From: CG2-30-58-95 sp964618215
Lineage (GTDB): Bacteria > Chloroflexota > Anaerolineae > Anaerolineales > Villigracilaceae
Direction of reading: 5' to 3'
NCBI GenBank assembly: GCA_964618215.1
Contig: CAZTZE010000015.1
Span: forward strand, 12,095-76,094
DNA: 64,000 bases
Part shown: piece by piece, positions 49,596 through 57,800 of the stretch
Layout: every line of letters begins with the position of its first letter
How positions within the stretch are numbered: the first letter of the stretch is position 1
The notes under the pieces: model-generated
Databases searched by the model: none
The model's input: only the letters and a program-made list of their open reading frames with translations
What the model was told of the DNA's origin: nothing
Position numbers and translations under genes: made by a program

Positions 49596-50644
49596 TGAGA
49601 ATCCGAATTGAAACCCAAAAACGTCTTCCGGCGGTCGTGCTTGCCACGCGCACGCCGGAAGCCCTGAACGGGATACCGACAGATTTCCAGACGCGCGAGG
49701 CGGTGTCCACCTTGGGCGTGATGAGCGCCCTGCACGCTGACCCTGTCCTGCTGATCGTGGACGTGGATGACCTGGTGGAATGCCCGGCCATGAGCCGCGA
49801 GGCGCTGCGGACTGTCCTGGCCTCCGTCGGGGAGGATGGCGCGGTGGTGGTCAGCTCCGAGCAATTCACCGCAGAGAGCGAGCGTTGGATCGGCGAGGCG
49901 CTGCTGGTGCGCGGCCTGCGCTCCGGGGTGCGCTACATGCCGCCGCGAGTCGTCATGGTAACGAATTTCTGCGGAGGTGTGGGCAAGACGACTTTGACGC
50001 TGTCTACAGCGAAACACTTTCGCAAAGCCTCCGGTCTGGCGACTGCCGTTGTGGAGGTAGGCGTTGGCGGCAGTTCACTGAACGCCCGCCTGCCGGGTGA
50101 ACGCGCCTCCCTGTACGAGGTCGTCACCCAGGCCGCCGTGCCTGGGCAGTGGGAAGGCGCAGCCGTCTATCCCTCCGACAACTGGGAAGCGGATTCTCTT
50201 GCCGCCGACGAACGCACGCTCGATGCGCTGCGTCTGGTGATCCGAGAGCACACCCTGACGGTCTTCGACGCTTTCCCCTCCAATCCGCTGTGGGGGCGTG
50301 CTTTGGAACTGGCAACGGATGTCGTTGTGGTCACCGCGCCGAGGACGGATTCACTTGCCCAGACGGACGCCATCCTGCGGCAATTGAAAGACGAGATCGC
50401 TGCCTTGAACCCCCAGCCCCGCATCCACTTGGTGCTCAACCAGGTGCGCTCGATGGGTGAGCGGCTGCCGCTGGCAGGGCAGGTCTCGGCCTGGATCGGC
50501 TATGACGAGCGCAAGGCGCAGCGGCTGGACAGCAGTTTCGCCGAGCCGATCTTGGACTTGATCTATCCAGGCTGGACGAAGCGCGTAAAACGCAAGGCGC
50601 GGAAGAATGGCCGCCAAAATGGAAATGCGGAGGCAAAGGCATGA
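49595..50644 (+). CDS. TadZ/CpaE-like ATPase
   Basis: 349 residues. N-terminal receiver-like domain to about 110 (no phosphorylatable Asp pattern that I trust), then a ParA/MinD ATPase: deviant Walker A 'VTNFCGGVGKTTLTLSTAKHF', 'TAVVEVGVGG', 'LTVFDAFPSNPLWG', 'VVVVTAPRTDSLAQTDAIL'. CpaE/TadZ proteins place the Tad machine at the cell pole. A longer frame upstream lies within the methyltransferase gene. Confidence 0.8.
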   Translation: MRIRIETQKRLPAVVLATRTPEALNGIPTDFQTREAVSTLGVMSALHADPVLLIVDVDDLVECPAMSREALRTVLASVGEDGAVVVSSEQFTAESERWIGEALLVRGLRSGVRYMPPRVVMVTNFCGGVGKTTLTLSTAKHFRKASGLATAVVEVGVGGSSLNARLPGERASLYEVVTQAAVPGQWEGAAVYPSDNWEADSLAADERTLDALRLVIREHTLTVFDAFPSNPLWGRALELATDVVVVTAPRTDSLAQTDAILRQLKDEIAALNPQPRIHLVLNQVRSMGERLPLAGQVSAWIGYDERKAQRLDSSFAEPILDLIYPGWTKRVKRKARKNGRQNGNAEAKA

Positions 50645-51336
50645 AACAACGACTACTAAATCTCCTGCTGGCCGTGATCGCCATTGCTGCGGCAGTGTAC
50701 GGCGCGAGATACTGGCAGCAGCACTACCTCGAAGGCGTGACGCTGGTGCAGCTACCCGTGCCGACGAACGACATCCCGCCGTACACCCTGCTCTCGGCTT
50801 CGATGTTCGAGTTGCGCGAATTCCCGCGCTCGCTTGTCGAGCAAGGAAGCGGATATGCGCTTGCGACCACCGACCTTGAAGGCAGGATCAGCGCGGGGAC
50901 GCTGCTCGCCGCACAACCCGTATCCGCTCGCCTGGCTGTGCCTCCTGAGCAATTCCGCCTGGCAGATCCGACACTTGAGGTGGTCTCGATCCCCGCCGAG
51001 CATGTCAACGGCGTGGGCGGCCAGCTACGCATTGGCGAGTGGGTGAATATCTACCGCCTGCGCGTGGCGGTTGAAATGCCGCTGGACATCTTCGAAGATA
51101 ACGGGCTGGCCGGACTGCCAACGCCTGAACCGGTGGTTGAATTTGTGGCGCATGTGCCGGTTATCGCCGTACTGGACGAGACAGGGCAGCCCGCCAATCA
51201 GGGCGAAGAACCACGCCCGATGAAAATTATCATTGTTGCCGCTCCGTCCGAAACCGTGCAGTTGATCCTGGACGCGGTAGCTTATGCCACGCTGGGCAGG
51301 GAGAAACTATGGATCACGCTGGCACCCGTACCGTGA
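50641..51336 (+). CDS. CpaB/RcpC-like pilus assembly protein
   Basis: 231 residues. N-terminal membrane helix (about 5-23), then a SAF/CpaB domain: 'VPTNDIPPYTLLSASMFELREFP', 'AGTLLAAQPVSARLAVPPEQF', with the 'VSIPAEHVNGVGGQLRIGEWVNIY' repeat. ATGA overlap with tadZ; the next gene starts inside its end. Confidence 0.82.
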   Translation: MKQRLLNLLLAVIAIAAAVYGARYWQQHYLEGVTLVQLPVPTNDIPPYTLLSASMFELREFPRSLVEQGSGYALATTDLEGRISAGTLLAAQPVSARLAVPPEQFRLADPTLEVVSIPAEHVNGVGGQLRIGEWVNIYRLRVAVEMPLDIFEDNGLAGLPTPEPVVEFVAHVPVIAVLDETGQPANQGEEPRPMKIIIVAAPSETVQLILDAVAYATLGREKLWITLAPVP

Positions 51337-52676
51337 CAACGAATGCTGCGCTGACAACGAATGCTGCGCCAAAGCAGAGGCCGAACGGCCATTACGGCTT
51401 GGACGCTGAAGACCTGCGCCTGCTGTCCACCGCCCAGGCGGGGCTGCTGGAACAAGCCGCGCGGGTGCCCGCCTGGGGCGAGACGGACGCGACATTGGCG
51501 CGCATGTTCCGCGACCAGGTGCGGCAGATACTGCGAGACCAGGTGCGGCCTGCAGAATTGGATCACGCCGCCCGCCGCGTGGCGGATTCGCTTTGCGGGG
51601 TGGGGCTGCTGGAACAATTCCTGCGCGATCCCGAAATCGAGGAAATCTATGTACGGCATAGCGAAGTCGCCATCGAGCGCAGTGGCAGGCTGGAGCGCGG
51701 CGTGATCCATGCCCCTGATGCCTATTGGGAGTCGCTGATCAAGCGCGTGGCCGACCAGCGCGGGCAGACGATCTCCCCCCGTCATCGCGCCGTGCTGGTG
51801 GACTTGCCCAGCGGCGAACGCTTTACCGGTATATTGCCGCCGCTCTCGGACGCCCCGGCGATCAACGTGCGCCGTTATGGTGCTAAGGATCTTTCTCTGA
51901 CAGACCTGCGGCGGATGGGCGCATTTGAAAAGCACCAGCCGCGCATCCGCGGCAGCCTGGCGGATATCCTCGACCCCGGCCTGCGCGAACGGGTGACGCA
52001 ACTGCCGGAAGGCTCAGTGGAACGCTTCCTGGCCTGGATGGTGGCGGCCCAGGCAGGCAACATCCTGTTTGCCGGAGAGTTCAGTTCGGGCAAAACGACC
52101 CTGCTGAACGCCGTCAGTCAACATTTTCCACCATCTGAACCCGTCGCCATTCTGGAGACCTTCAAGGAATTGCAACTCCCCGAAGAACTCTACCAGATGC
52201 GGGCTGTCGCACCATCGCAGATATTGGCCGGCCAGGAAGAAGTCGCCACGATGGATTGGGTGCTGAACGTGGTCTACACCCGCACCAATCCGGGGGCGAT
52301 CCTGCTCTCGGAAATCGTCTCGCCGGGTGAGGCGATGCAGTTCTTGATGGCGGCCAACCTGGGGCGGCGGGCGTACTCCACCATTCACGGCGGGACGGTG
52401 CAAGCGGCGCTCAGGCGGCTGGAAAAGTTTGCCCTGCAGGAGCAGTCAGAGATTGGCCGGGAGGTAGTGCGCGAATTAATCGCCAGCGGCGTGAACGTCG
52501 TCGTCCTGCTGGCGCGCACTCCGCATGAAAACGGCGCGTACCGCCATGTCGTCGAGATCGCCCTGCTCACCGGCGTCTCAGCGGATGGAAAGTACGAGAC
52601 GCAGACACTCTACGGGCAGGACACCCGGCCTTCGGCTTTTGCGCTGCAAAATGCCTGGGAGTCGTTGCAAACATGA
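51309..52676 (+). CDS. CpaF/TadA secretion ATPase
   Basis: 455 residues. Type II/IV secretion ATPase of the CpaF group: N-terminal 'LEQFLRDPEIEEIYV', Walker A 'ILFAGEFSSGKTTLLNAVSQHF' (G-x4-GKT), Asp box 'VAILETFKELQLP', Walker B 'GAILLSEIVSPGEAMQFL', His box 'RRAYSTIHGGTVQAAL'. Energises Tad pilin assembly. GGGAG 5 bases before ATG supports the 28-base overlap with cpaB. An 18-base tandem repeat at 51334-51369 forms residues 9-20. Confidence 0.9.
   Translation: MDHAGTRTVTTNAALTTNAAPKQRPNGHYGLDAEDLRLLSTAQAGLLEQAARVPAWGETDATLARMFRDQVRQILRDQVRPAELDHAARRVADSLCGVGLLEQFLRDPEIEEIYVRHSEVAIERSGRLERGVIHAPDAYWESLIKRVADQRGQTISPRHRAVLVDLPSGERFTGILPPLSDAPAINVRRYGAKDLSLTDLRRMGAFEKHQPRIRGSLADILDPGLRERVTQLPEGSVERFLAWMVAAQAGNILFAGEFSSGKTTLLNAVSQHFPPSEPVAILETFKELQLPEELYQMRAVAPSQILAGQEEVATMDWVLNVVYTRTNPGAILLSEIVSPGEAMQFLMAANLGRRAYSTIHGGTVQAALRRLEKFALQEQSEIGREVVRELIASGVNVVVLLARTPHENGAYRHVVEIALLTGVSADGKYETQTLYGQDTRPSAFALQNAWESLQT
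51334..51369 (+). repeat. 18-bp tandem duplication at the cpaB/cpaF joint
   Basis: TGACAACGAATGCTGCGC occurs twice head to tail. The first copy contains the cpaB stop; both are read in cpaF as Thr-Thr-Asn-Ala-Ala-Leu/Pro. Confidence 0.85.
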
Positions 52677-53626
52677 CGGCTTTTTATGCGCAGCACCTAC
52701 TCGGTGCGCAGCACCTACTCGGCTGGATTACCGTGCTTCTGTTCGGAGCAGGTTTGTACCTGCTATCCCGCCAGGCGCTCGACCTGATCCTTGATTTGTC
52801 CACTGGCTTTGTCGGGTATGTCCGCCGACAGTGGCAGCCTAGGGTGATGCGGCGGCTTATGACCGTGATCCAGGAGGAACCCCTCCGCCAAGCAGTCCAG
52901 AAGCAAGAGGGGCGCCCTTCGACACGCCTGCTCCTGTACAGCCTTTCACGCCTGCGGATTGTCTGGATTGCAGTTGGCATTCTGGCTGCGCTGTTGCTTT
53001 CGGATGCCATGCTCTCGCCGGTGGCGCTCACGGCGATCCTGGTGGGCGGCGAGTTGTATCGCTCCCAACTCTATCACCAGCGCATGGGACGGTTGAACGA
53101 GGATGTCGGCAACCTGGTCGTGCAGTTCCAGAGCCGCTACCCGCTCAACCGCTCGCTGGTGAAGACGCTGCAAGAGGCGGCGAACGTCCTGCCAAGCGGC
53201 GAGACGCGCTCTGCGGTCGAGAGTACCCTGGCGCGGCTGCGCATGAACATGGCAACGGATGAGGCAGTGAAACCGCTTCAATCATTGCCGCATCCGGTCA
53301 TGCGCCAGTTGGCCGGGCTGATCGCCGAGGTGCAGGACACCAACCAGGATGTCTTCCTGGAAACGCTGCGCTTATTGCAGGAGGAAGTGGAAAGCAAACT
53401 GGACTTGCGCCAGCAGGCGCGGCAGTCGCTCACCCTGGTGCGCGGTACGGCGCGCATCCTTCAGGTCGTACTCTTGGTCGCGCTGGTCATGGTCAGCATC
53501 CTTCCCGCCTGGCGGCACTACTTCGTCTCCAGTGTGAGAAACTGGCTGCTCCTGCTCTCCATGCTGGCGGTCGGCGCGCTGGGCAGCCTCTACGTGGAAG
53601 CGGAGCTGCTTCAGTTGGAGGTCTGA
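52673..53626 (+). CDS. TadB-like membrane protein
   Basis: 317 residues. Helices at about 18-38, 98-130 and 265-310; a T2SSF-type cytoplasmic domain between them ('NEDVGNLVVQFQSRYPLNRSLVKTLQEAANVL', 'QDTNQDVFLETLRLLQEEVESKLDLR'). This is the inner-membrane platform of Tad pili. ATGA overlap with cpaF. The first residues come from the duplicated 18-base repeat at 52688-52723 (AQHLLG twice). Confidence 0.8.
   Translation: MTAFYAQHLLGAQHLLGWITVLLFGAGLYLLSRQALDLILDLSTGFVGYVRRQWQPRVMRRLMTVIQEEPLRQAVQKQEGRPSTRLLLYSLSRLRIVWIAVGILAALLLSDAMLSPVALTAILVGGELYRSQLYHQRMGRLNEDVGNLVVQFQSRYPLNRSLVKTLQEAANVLPSGETRSAVESTLARLRMNMATDEAVKPLQSLPHPVMRQLAGLIAEVQDTNQDVFLETLRLLQEEVESKLDLRQQARQSLTLVRGTARILQVVLLVALVMVSILPAWRHYFVSSVRNWLLLLSMLAVGALGSLYVEAELLQLEV
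52688..52723 (+). repeat. 18-bp tandem repeat at the start of tadB, part of the dispersed element
   Basis: GCGCAGCACCTACTCGGT twice in tandem. The unit equals the right end of the palindromic element at 57826-57881. Confidence 0.85.
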
Positions 53627-53627
53627 G

Positions 53628-54479
53628 TTGGAGATGTTCTGGTTGGTCACGCTGCTGTTCGGTCTTGGCCTGTTTGTGCTGCTCTACCTGCTGCTCTTCG
53701 TAGTCGTGGATGGGATTGGCGGGCTGCTGGCGCGCAGGAAGCGGCGCGGGTTGGCGCGGTTGGTTTCTCGCTCTCAACAGACACCGTTCGTGCCGCGAAC
53801 ACCGGCGGCACGCCGGTGCGAGACGGCAGAGAGCCGCTATCGCGCCACGCAGGAGGATCTTCTGGGCTTGGAACGCATCCCCTGGACGCAGATCTACGCT
53901 TTCTCTGCGCTCGCTGGCCTGGGTCTGTATATGTTCACGCAGCAGGTTCTCGTTCTGCTGCTGGCGTTCATCCCGTTCGCCGTCCGCCTCTGGCTGGCGA
54001 ACTACCGTAAGCGGCAACTGGACACCGAATTGCTGGCCTTCCTGATGGACTTGCGCATCAGCCTGCCGCTGCAAGGGTCGCTCTTGCGCGCCTTGCAGGA
54101 ACTCGCCAGGCAGGGCAAGACACGCCCGGCGGGGATCGTCAGCCGCTATCTGGAAGGCGGCTTCCAGGGCGACGGTCTGGAACTGCTTGACAGGCTGGCG
54201 CAGGACACCGCCATCACGCACCTGCGCGACCTGGTTGCCTGGACGCGCGCTGCGGTGGAGGGAACGATGAAAGTTGACGCGCCCCTCGAACACGCTCTAA
54301 CCCGCCTGCGGAGAGAGATGTACACCGCCGCGCGGGAGAACATGCAGCGCATCCCCACCCGCCTGACGGTGCTGGTCTTGCCCGCCCTGTTGGGACCGAC
54401 AATCGTAGTCCTGATCTACCCGATGGTTGCCCGCCTGCTTGCATCCATGGGCGGCATGTCCTGGGCTGGCGGATATTGA
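53628..54479 (+). CDS. TadC-like membrane protein
   Basis: 283 residues. N-terminal helix, a basic loop, helices at about 95-130, T2SSF domain ('LLAFLMDLRISLPLQGSLLRALQELARQG') and a C-terminal helix 'LTVLVLPALLGPTIVVLIYPMV'. Starts with TTG 53628, with GGAGG six bases upstream; ATG 53634 is the alternative. Partner of TadB. Confidence 0.8.
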   Translation: MEMFWLVTLLFGLGLFVLLYLLLFVVVDGIGGLLARRKRRGLARLVSRSQQTPFVPRTPAARRCETAESRYRATQEDLLGLERIPWTQIYAFSALAGLGLYMFTQQVLVLLLAFIPFAVRLWLANYRKRQLDTELLAFLMDLRISLPLQGSLLRALQELARQGKTRPAGIVSRYLEGGFQGDGLELLDRLAQDTAITHLRDLVAWTRAAVEGTMKVDAPLEHALTRLRREMYTAARENMQRIPTRLTVLVLPALLGPTIVVLIYPMVARLLASMGGMSWAGGY

Positions 54480-54583
54480 AAGGAGGTGATGGTTCAACCA
54501 CGTGATCAAAAAAAAGACAATTCAAACATATTTTGCAATCGAAAGACAAAACCAAACCAAAATCTGAAATAGGAGAATGATCT

Positions 54584-54751
54584 ATGTTTACAAAACATCG
54601 TGGTACCTCAATTCTGGAATGGGTCGTTACCGGCGTCCTGGTAGTTGCCGTGGTCGGCGTGGTGGCGTACTCCATCGCGCAGAAGGGCGCAGCCGAGGGC
54701 ACAAACCTGGGCGCCTGGATTGACGGCATCAACGTACCTGCTGCACCCTAG
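54584..54751 (+). CDS. Flp-type minor/major pilin 1
   Basis: 55 residues, too small for usual gene calling. 'MFTKHRGTSILEWVVTGVLVVAVVGVVAYSIAQK', then a short polar tail ending 'WIDGINVPAAP'. A short basic leader, a Glu at +5 of the hydrophobic segment and one helix are the plan of Flp/Tad pilins. AGGAGAATGATCT-ATG. Expected to be cut by the prepilin peptidase at 61105. Confidence 0.7.
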   Translation: MFTKHRGTSILEWVVTGVLVVAVVGVVAYSIAQKGAAEGTNLGAWIDGINVPAAP

Positions 54752-54817
54752 AAGGTTGCAGGTTAAAGGTTGCAGGTTGAAGGTAGACTTTAGACCTTCA
54801 ACCTGCAACCTGCAAAC
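54752..54817. repeat. hairpin repeat between the two pilin genes
   Basis: AGGTTGCAGGTTAAAGGTTG on the left and ACCTTCAACCTGCAACCTGC on the right form a long imperfect hairpin around 'GTAGACTTTAGA'. Such GGTTGCAGG repeats occur between genes in related genomes. Here it could stabilise the upstream pilin message or attenuate the operon. Confidence 0.7.
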
Positions 54818-54828
54818 CGGAGAAAAAC

Positions 54829-54975
54829 ATGTTTACCAGACACGATGGCAATGCCATGCTGGAATGGATCATCATGGGCGCGCTACTGGTCGCCGTGGCC
54901 GGTGCAGCGATCTATGGTGTTATCCAGAGCATTTCGACAAAGTTGCAGCAGATCAATGTGCAGATTGGCTCGTAA
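54829..54975 (+). CDS. Flp-type pilin 2
   Basis: 48 residues: 'MFTRHDGNAMLEWIIMGALL', 'VAVAGAAIYGVIQSI', 'STKLQQINVQIGS'. Paralogue of pilin 1 with the same MFT-x-H-x-G-x3-LEW start. GGAGAAAAAC-ATG. Its end overlaps the tadE start by 20 bases. Confidence 0.68.
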   Translation: MFTRHDGNAMLEWIIMGALLVAVAGAAIYGVIQSISTKLQQINVQIGS

Positions 54976-55396
54976 CCACCAGCGCGGGCAGGCGGTTCTT
55001 GAATTCCTGCTCGTGCTGATGATCCTCGTCCCGCTGCTGTTCGGTGGGATAGAACTGGCGCGCGGGGTGGGCATCCGCCACGCCCTGGACAGCGGGGTGG
55101 GCGTGGCGACGCGCGCCCTCAGCCTGGACCCGGCGCAGTGGAATTGGTCGGTCTCGGTCATCAATCAGGCCGTAAGCGGCAACCCCCTCGGCGGCGGTTC
55201 AGTCAGCGCGGTACAGGTAACGGCGTACAACGCCGGCGGGAGCGTGATCAATTCGTCTGCCCTGGCCAGTCTGCCATTCGGCGCGGCCTTCCGTCTGGCA
55301 GCGAGTGTGACCTACACGCCGGTTATCCCCTTGGTCGGCGGGCAGGCGGTGACGATCCGCGTCAGTCACTGGGGCATTATCGAGAGGTATCCGTGA
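54956..55396 (+). CDS. TadE-like pseudopilin
   Basis: 146 residues. 'QRGQAVLEFLLVLMILVPLLFGGIELARGVGIRHALDSG' is the TadE signature (short leader, G-Q-A-x-x-E-F, one helix), followed by a secreted beta-rich domain. ATG 54956 lies inside the pilin gene; an upstream frame would read the pilin out of phase. Confidence 0.78.
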   Translation: MCRLARNHQRGQAVLEFLLVLMILVPLLFGGIELARGVGIRHALDSGVGVATRALSLDPAQWNWSVSVINQAVSGNPLGGGSVSAVQVTAYNAGGSVINSSALASLPFGAAFRLAASVTYTPVIPLVGGQAVTIRVSHWGIIERYP

Positions 55397-56112
55397 ATAA
55401 ATACGTCGCTCTGGTACTCCATCTTCACGAATGGCTGGAATTTCAGCAGAAGTTTCCCGAAGCGGGCAGGTACTTGCACAAGAAAGTTGCCACAGGCGCT
55501 ACGGAGGTGGACAATCTCGTGAAAGAGTTGGTGGCACAGACACCTGAGGAATCCGGCCGTCATGGCTGGCTATTTGAGCGGAAACAACGCGGCCAAGTTG
55601 CGGTACTGGCGGCGCTGCTCATCATGCTCTTTGTCCTGCTGGCGGCGGTCTTGATCGACGCCTACACGCTTTTAGAGGCGCGCAACTGGGGCTACCAGGC
55701 CGCGCAGCAGGCTGCCCTTTCAGGCATCTCCAATGGGCGGGATTGGGTGAGCCTGCTTTCTCCCCCTTGTGCAGGCGGGCCGCCCCCGATCCGATTGGTC
55801 TCGGCTACGGCGCAAAGCGCAACGGTGAGCCTGCTCCAGCAGGAGATGACCCTGCGCGGGATCAGTAACTACACCTACGATGTGCGCGTCCTGCCAGATT
55901 ACGGCGGCGGAACGATCTCTGGCTACCCGCCGCTCCCGACCCGCCTGGGCGCAGGGCGGGGAAACTGGACGAGCAGCGAACCAGCGGTGGGCGTTTATCT
56001 GTCGTTTCCTGTGTCCACCTTCCTGATGTCCTTTGTCGGGCGTTCCACCGTGCAGATCAGTGTCTTTGCATCTGCAGGCGTGGATCAGCCTGACGGAGCG
56101 TGTTCGCCATGA
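55393..56112 (+). CDS. TadE/TadG-like secreted protein
   Basis: 239 residues. An unusual 70-residue cytoplasmic part (Glu/His-rich, 'EFQQKFPEAGRYLHKKVATG') precedes 'KQRGQVAVLAALLIMLFVLLAAVLID', the Tad pseudopilin helix of the TadG type, then 'QAAQQAALSGISNG' and an extracytoplasmic domain. GTG start at 55393 overlaps the tadE stop (GTGA). The frame stays open further upstream within tadE, without a better start. Confidence 0.72.
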   Translation: MNKYVALVLHLHEWLEFQQKFPEAGRYLHKKVATGATEVDNLVKELVAQTPEESGRHGWLFERKQRGQVAVLAALLIMLFVLLAAVLIDAYTLLEARNWGYQAAQQAALSGISNGRDWVSLLSPPCAGGPPPIRLVSATAQSATVSLLQQEMTLRGISNYTYDVRVLPDYGGGTISGYPPLPTRLGAGRGNWTSSEPAVGVYLSFPVSTFLMSFVGRSTVQISVFASAGVDQPDGACSP

Positions 56113-56810
56113 ATGGCATGAAGAACGTAGCATTGTGCGGGCTGCTAATTCTGACTGTCTTCGTCACTTCTGCCTGGGCGCTGCCAGACGAAGATTCCTG
56201 GGACGTGGAAACGCCAACGCCGCCGGAAGTGTACGCCAATAACAACGACAAAACTCCAGGCTGCAGCCTGGTGGACGGCGAAGCACTTGTGTTGAGCCCC
56301 GTCGAAACATTCGTTGGCGGCGTGACCTACATCACGGATGTTTTCGGGACGCTGCGAGACGGCTACCACCACAGCGGAATAGACATCGGCACAAACTTCG
56401 AGCAAAATCTACCCGTCCGAACCCCGATGGGCGGTAAAGTGGTCTTTGCCGGACTTTTAGAAGACTATGGGCTTTCGATCACCATCGAAAACGATGGCTA
56501 TCAGGTCTTGCTGGCGCACGCTTCCAGCCTGACGAATGGATCCGCCCAGGTCGTCCAAGCGGGCGACGTGGTGATGTTGAGCGGTGGCGACAACGGCGAC
56601 TGGCGCGATGGAAGCTCGTCCGGCGCTCATATCCATTTCGAGATACGTGTATGCTCGGAGATGGGATGCCAAGCAGTGGATCCAATGACGGCTTATCTTC
56701 CTGGTCAAACGCAGACTTGCAACTGGTATCAGGCCGTCTCAGACCCTTCGCTTAATATTCGCAAGGCGAAGCCGGACAGTAACCCCCCGCTGGGGGGTAA
56801 TCTACCGTAA
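56109..56810 (+). CDS. M23-family peptidoglycan endopeptidase
   Basis: 233 residues. Signal peptide 'CGLLILTVFVTSAWA' cleaved near residue 21. M23/LytM domain: 'GYHHSGIDIGTNF' (first Zn His and Asp), 'VRTPMGGKVVFAG', 'HASSLTNGSAQVVQAGDVVMLSG' and 'SGAHIHFEIR' (H-x-H). All ligands present, so likely active; it could open the wall for the pilus. ATGA overlap with tadG. Confidence 0.85.
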   Translation: MNGMKNVALCGLLILTVFVTSAWALPDEDSWDVETPTPPEVYANNNDKTPGCSLVDGEALVLSPVETFVGGVTYITDVFGTLRDGYHHSGIDIGTNFEQNLPVRTPMGGKVVFAGLLEDYGLSITIENDGYQVLLAHASSLTNGSAQVVQAGDVVMLSGGDNGDWRDGSSSGAHIHFEIRVCSEMGCQAVDPMTAYLPGQTQTCNWYQAVSDPSLNIRKAKPDSNPPLGGNLP

Positions 56811-56829
56811 TCTCATCGTGGAGGTTTAT

Positions 56830-57051
56830 ATGCTTTCAGCCGAAGGCCTACTCTCGGTATCTTTCTGGTGTCGTGCAGCTTGGGTAGCGTTGCTTGGAGC
56901 GTTGGCCTCTACGATGGCAGCCATCCCCGGAACGAACAATTTGCTGGCGTTCGTGGTGGATATCGCGTTGCTGACCCTGTTTGCCGTTGCGAACGTCAAG
57001 ATTGACGAGTACAACCGGCGAGTGACTTCTGCGGAGATGGACGCGGAATGA
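56830..57051 (+). CDS. small two-helix membrane protein
   Basis: 73 residues, helices at about 12-32 and 37-56, charged tail. GGAGG five bases before ATG 56830. Overlaps the next start by 4 bases. Unknown. Confidence 0.5.
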   Translation: MLSAEGLLSVSFWCRAAWVALLGALASTMAAIPGTNNLLAFVVDIALLTLFAVANVKIDEYNRRVTSAEMDAE

Positions 57052-57800
57052 GAAATCCAGGCACGATCATTGTCGCGTTGCTCATTCTCGTCCTGATCGG
57101 TGCCATGTTTTACATGGTCTGGCGTATTCCCGCTCCGGCTAAGGTTTCAGCGACCCAAACACCCGATTACCGAGTCATGCCCCTGCGGGGTATTACCGAG
57201 ACCCCAAATAACGCTATCTGCTCGGACGTACTCGCTGCGGTTCGAGCGGTTGTCCCTCTGAATGGTGTGCAGTTTTCTTCCCCAGGGGGGGCGGCCAGGT
57301 CGGTCGCCGTGTATGGTGTCACGACCGGCGAGACGGAAAGCCGGACCGAGAACGGGATTGAGTTCGACCTTGCCAGGCTGCTGTATCTGGACAACGACAA
57401 GGCATTGCGCTCATTGTGGTTCGCCACCGGCTACGTGGACAAAAGCGGGACATATTTCCCGATGAACGTCACCGACCCTCGCGGCTGGCAAGCCCGGGCG
57501 ACACGCCAGGAAGCTGAAGCCATCTTCCAGCAATCCGGGAAAGGCATCCGCCTGACGCTCACCGGTTTTCTGCGTGGCGACAAGGAAATCGCCTGGGAAA
57601 GCTGCGAGCAGTGGTCAAACTCTAACCCGCCCGGGATTTGCAGCCTGGGCCTCGACCTTGAGCTGGCCTCGCACGGCGGCAGCTCACAATTCCTTCAAAG
57701 CAGCATTGCGCCGGAGAACTGGTTTGCCTTCGGTTGGGCCATTGAACTTAACGGGCCAGACGCAACAACACCTACAAACGCAGGAGAATGTGTACCTTGA
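57048..57800 (+). CDS. membrane-anchored extracellular protein, unknown
   Basis: 250 residues. One N-terminal helix (7-27), then an outside domain with three or four Cys: 'ICSDVLAAVRAVVPLNGVQF', 'IEFDLARLLYLDNDKALRSLWF', 'WESCEQWSNSNPPGICSLGLDLE', 'WFAFGWAIELNGPDA'. The same domain recurs at the end of the next protein ('ILDLTRLYYLRTDGSLGELWT', 'WLAFNWGIYPLP'), so the two are paralogues. No known family. Confidence 0.6.
   Translation: MRNPGTIIVALLILVLIGAMFYMVWRIPAPAKVSATQTPDYRVMPLRGITETPNNAICSDVLAAVRAVVPLNGVQFSSPGGAARSVAVYGVTTGETESRTENGIEFDLARLLYLDNDKALRSLWFATGYVDKSGTYFPMNVTDPRGWQARATRQEAEAIFQQSGKGIRLTLTGFLRGDKEIAWESCEQWSNSNPPGICSLGLDLELASHGGSSQFLQSSIAPENWFAFGWAIELNGPDATTPTNAGECVP

Noticed and set aside
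54489..54572. 27-codon ORF right after tadC with AAAGGAGGT touching its start
   Set aside because: The ribosome site is too close to the ATG and the peptide is low-complexity and polar; may be only a leader.
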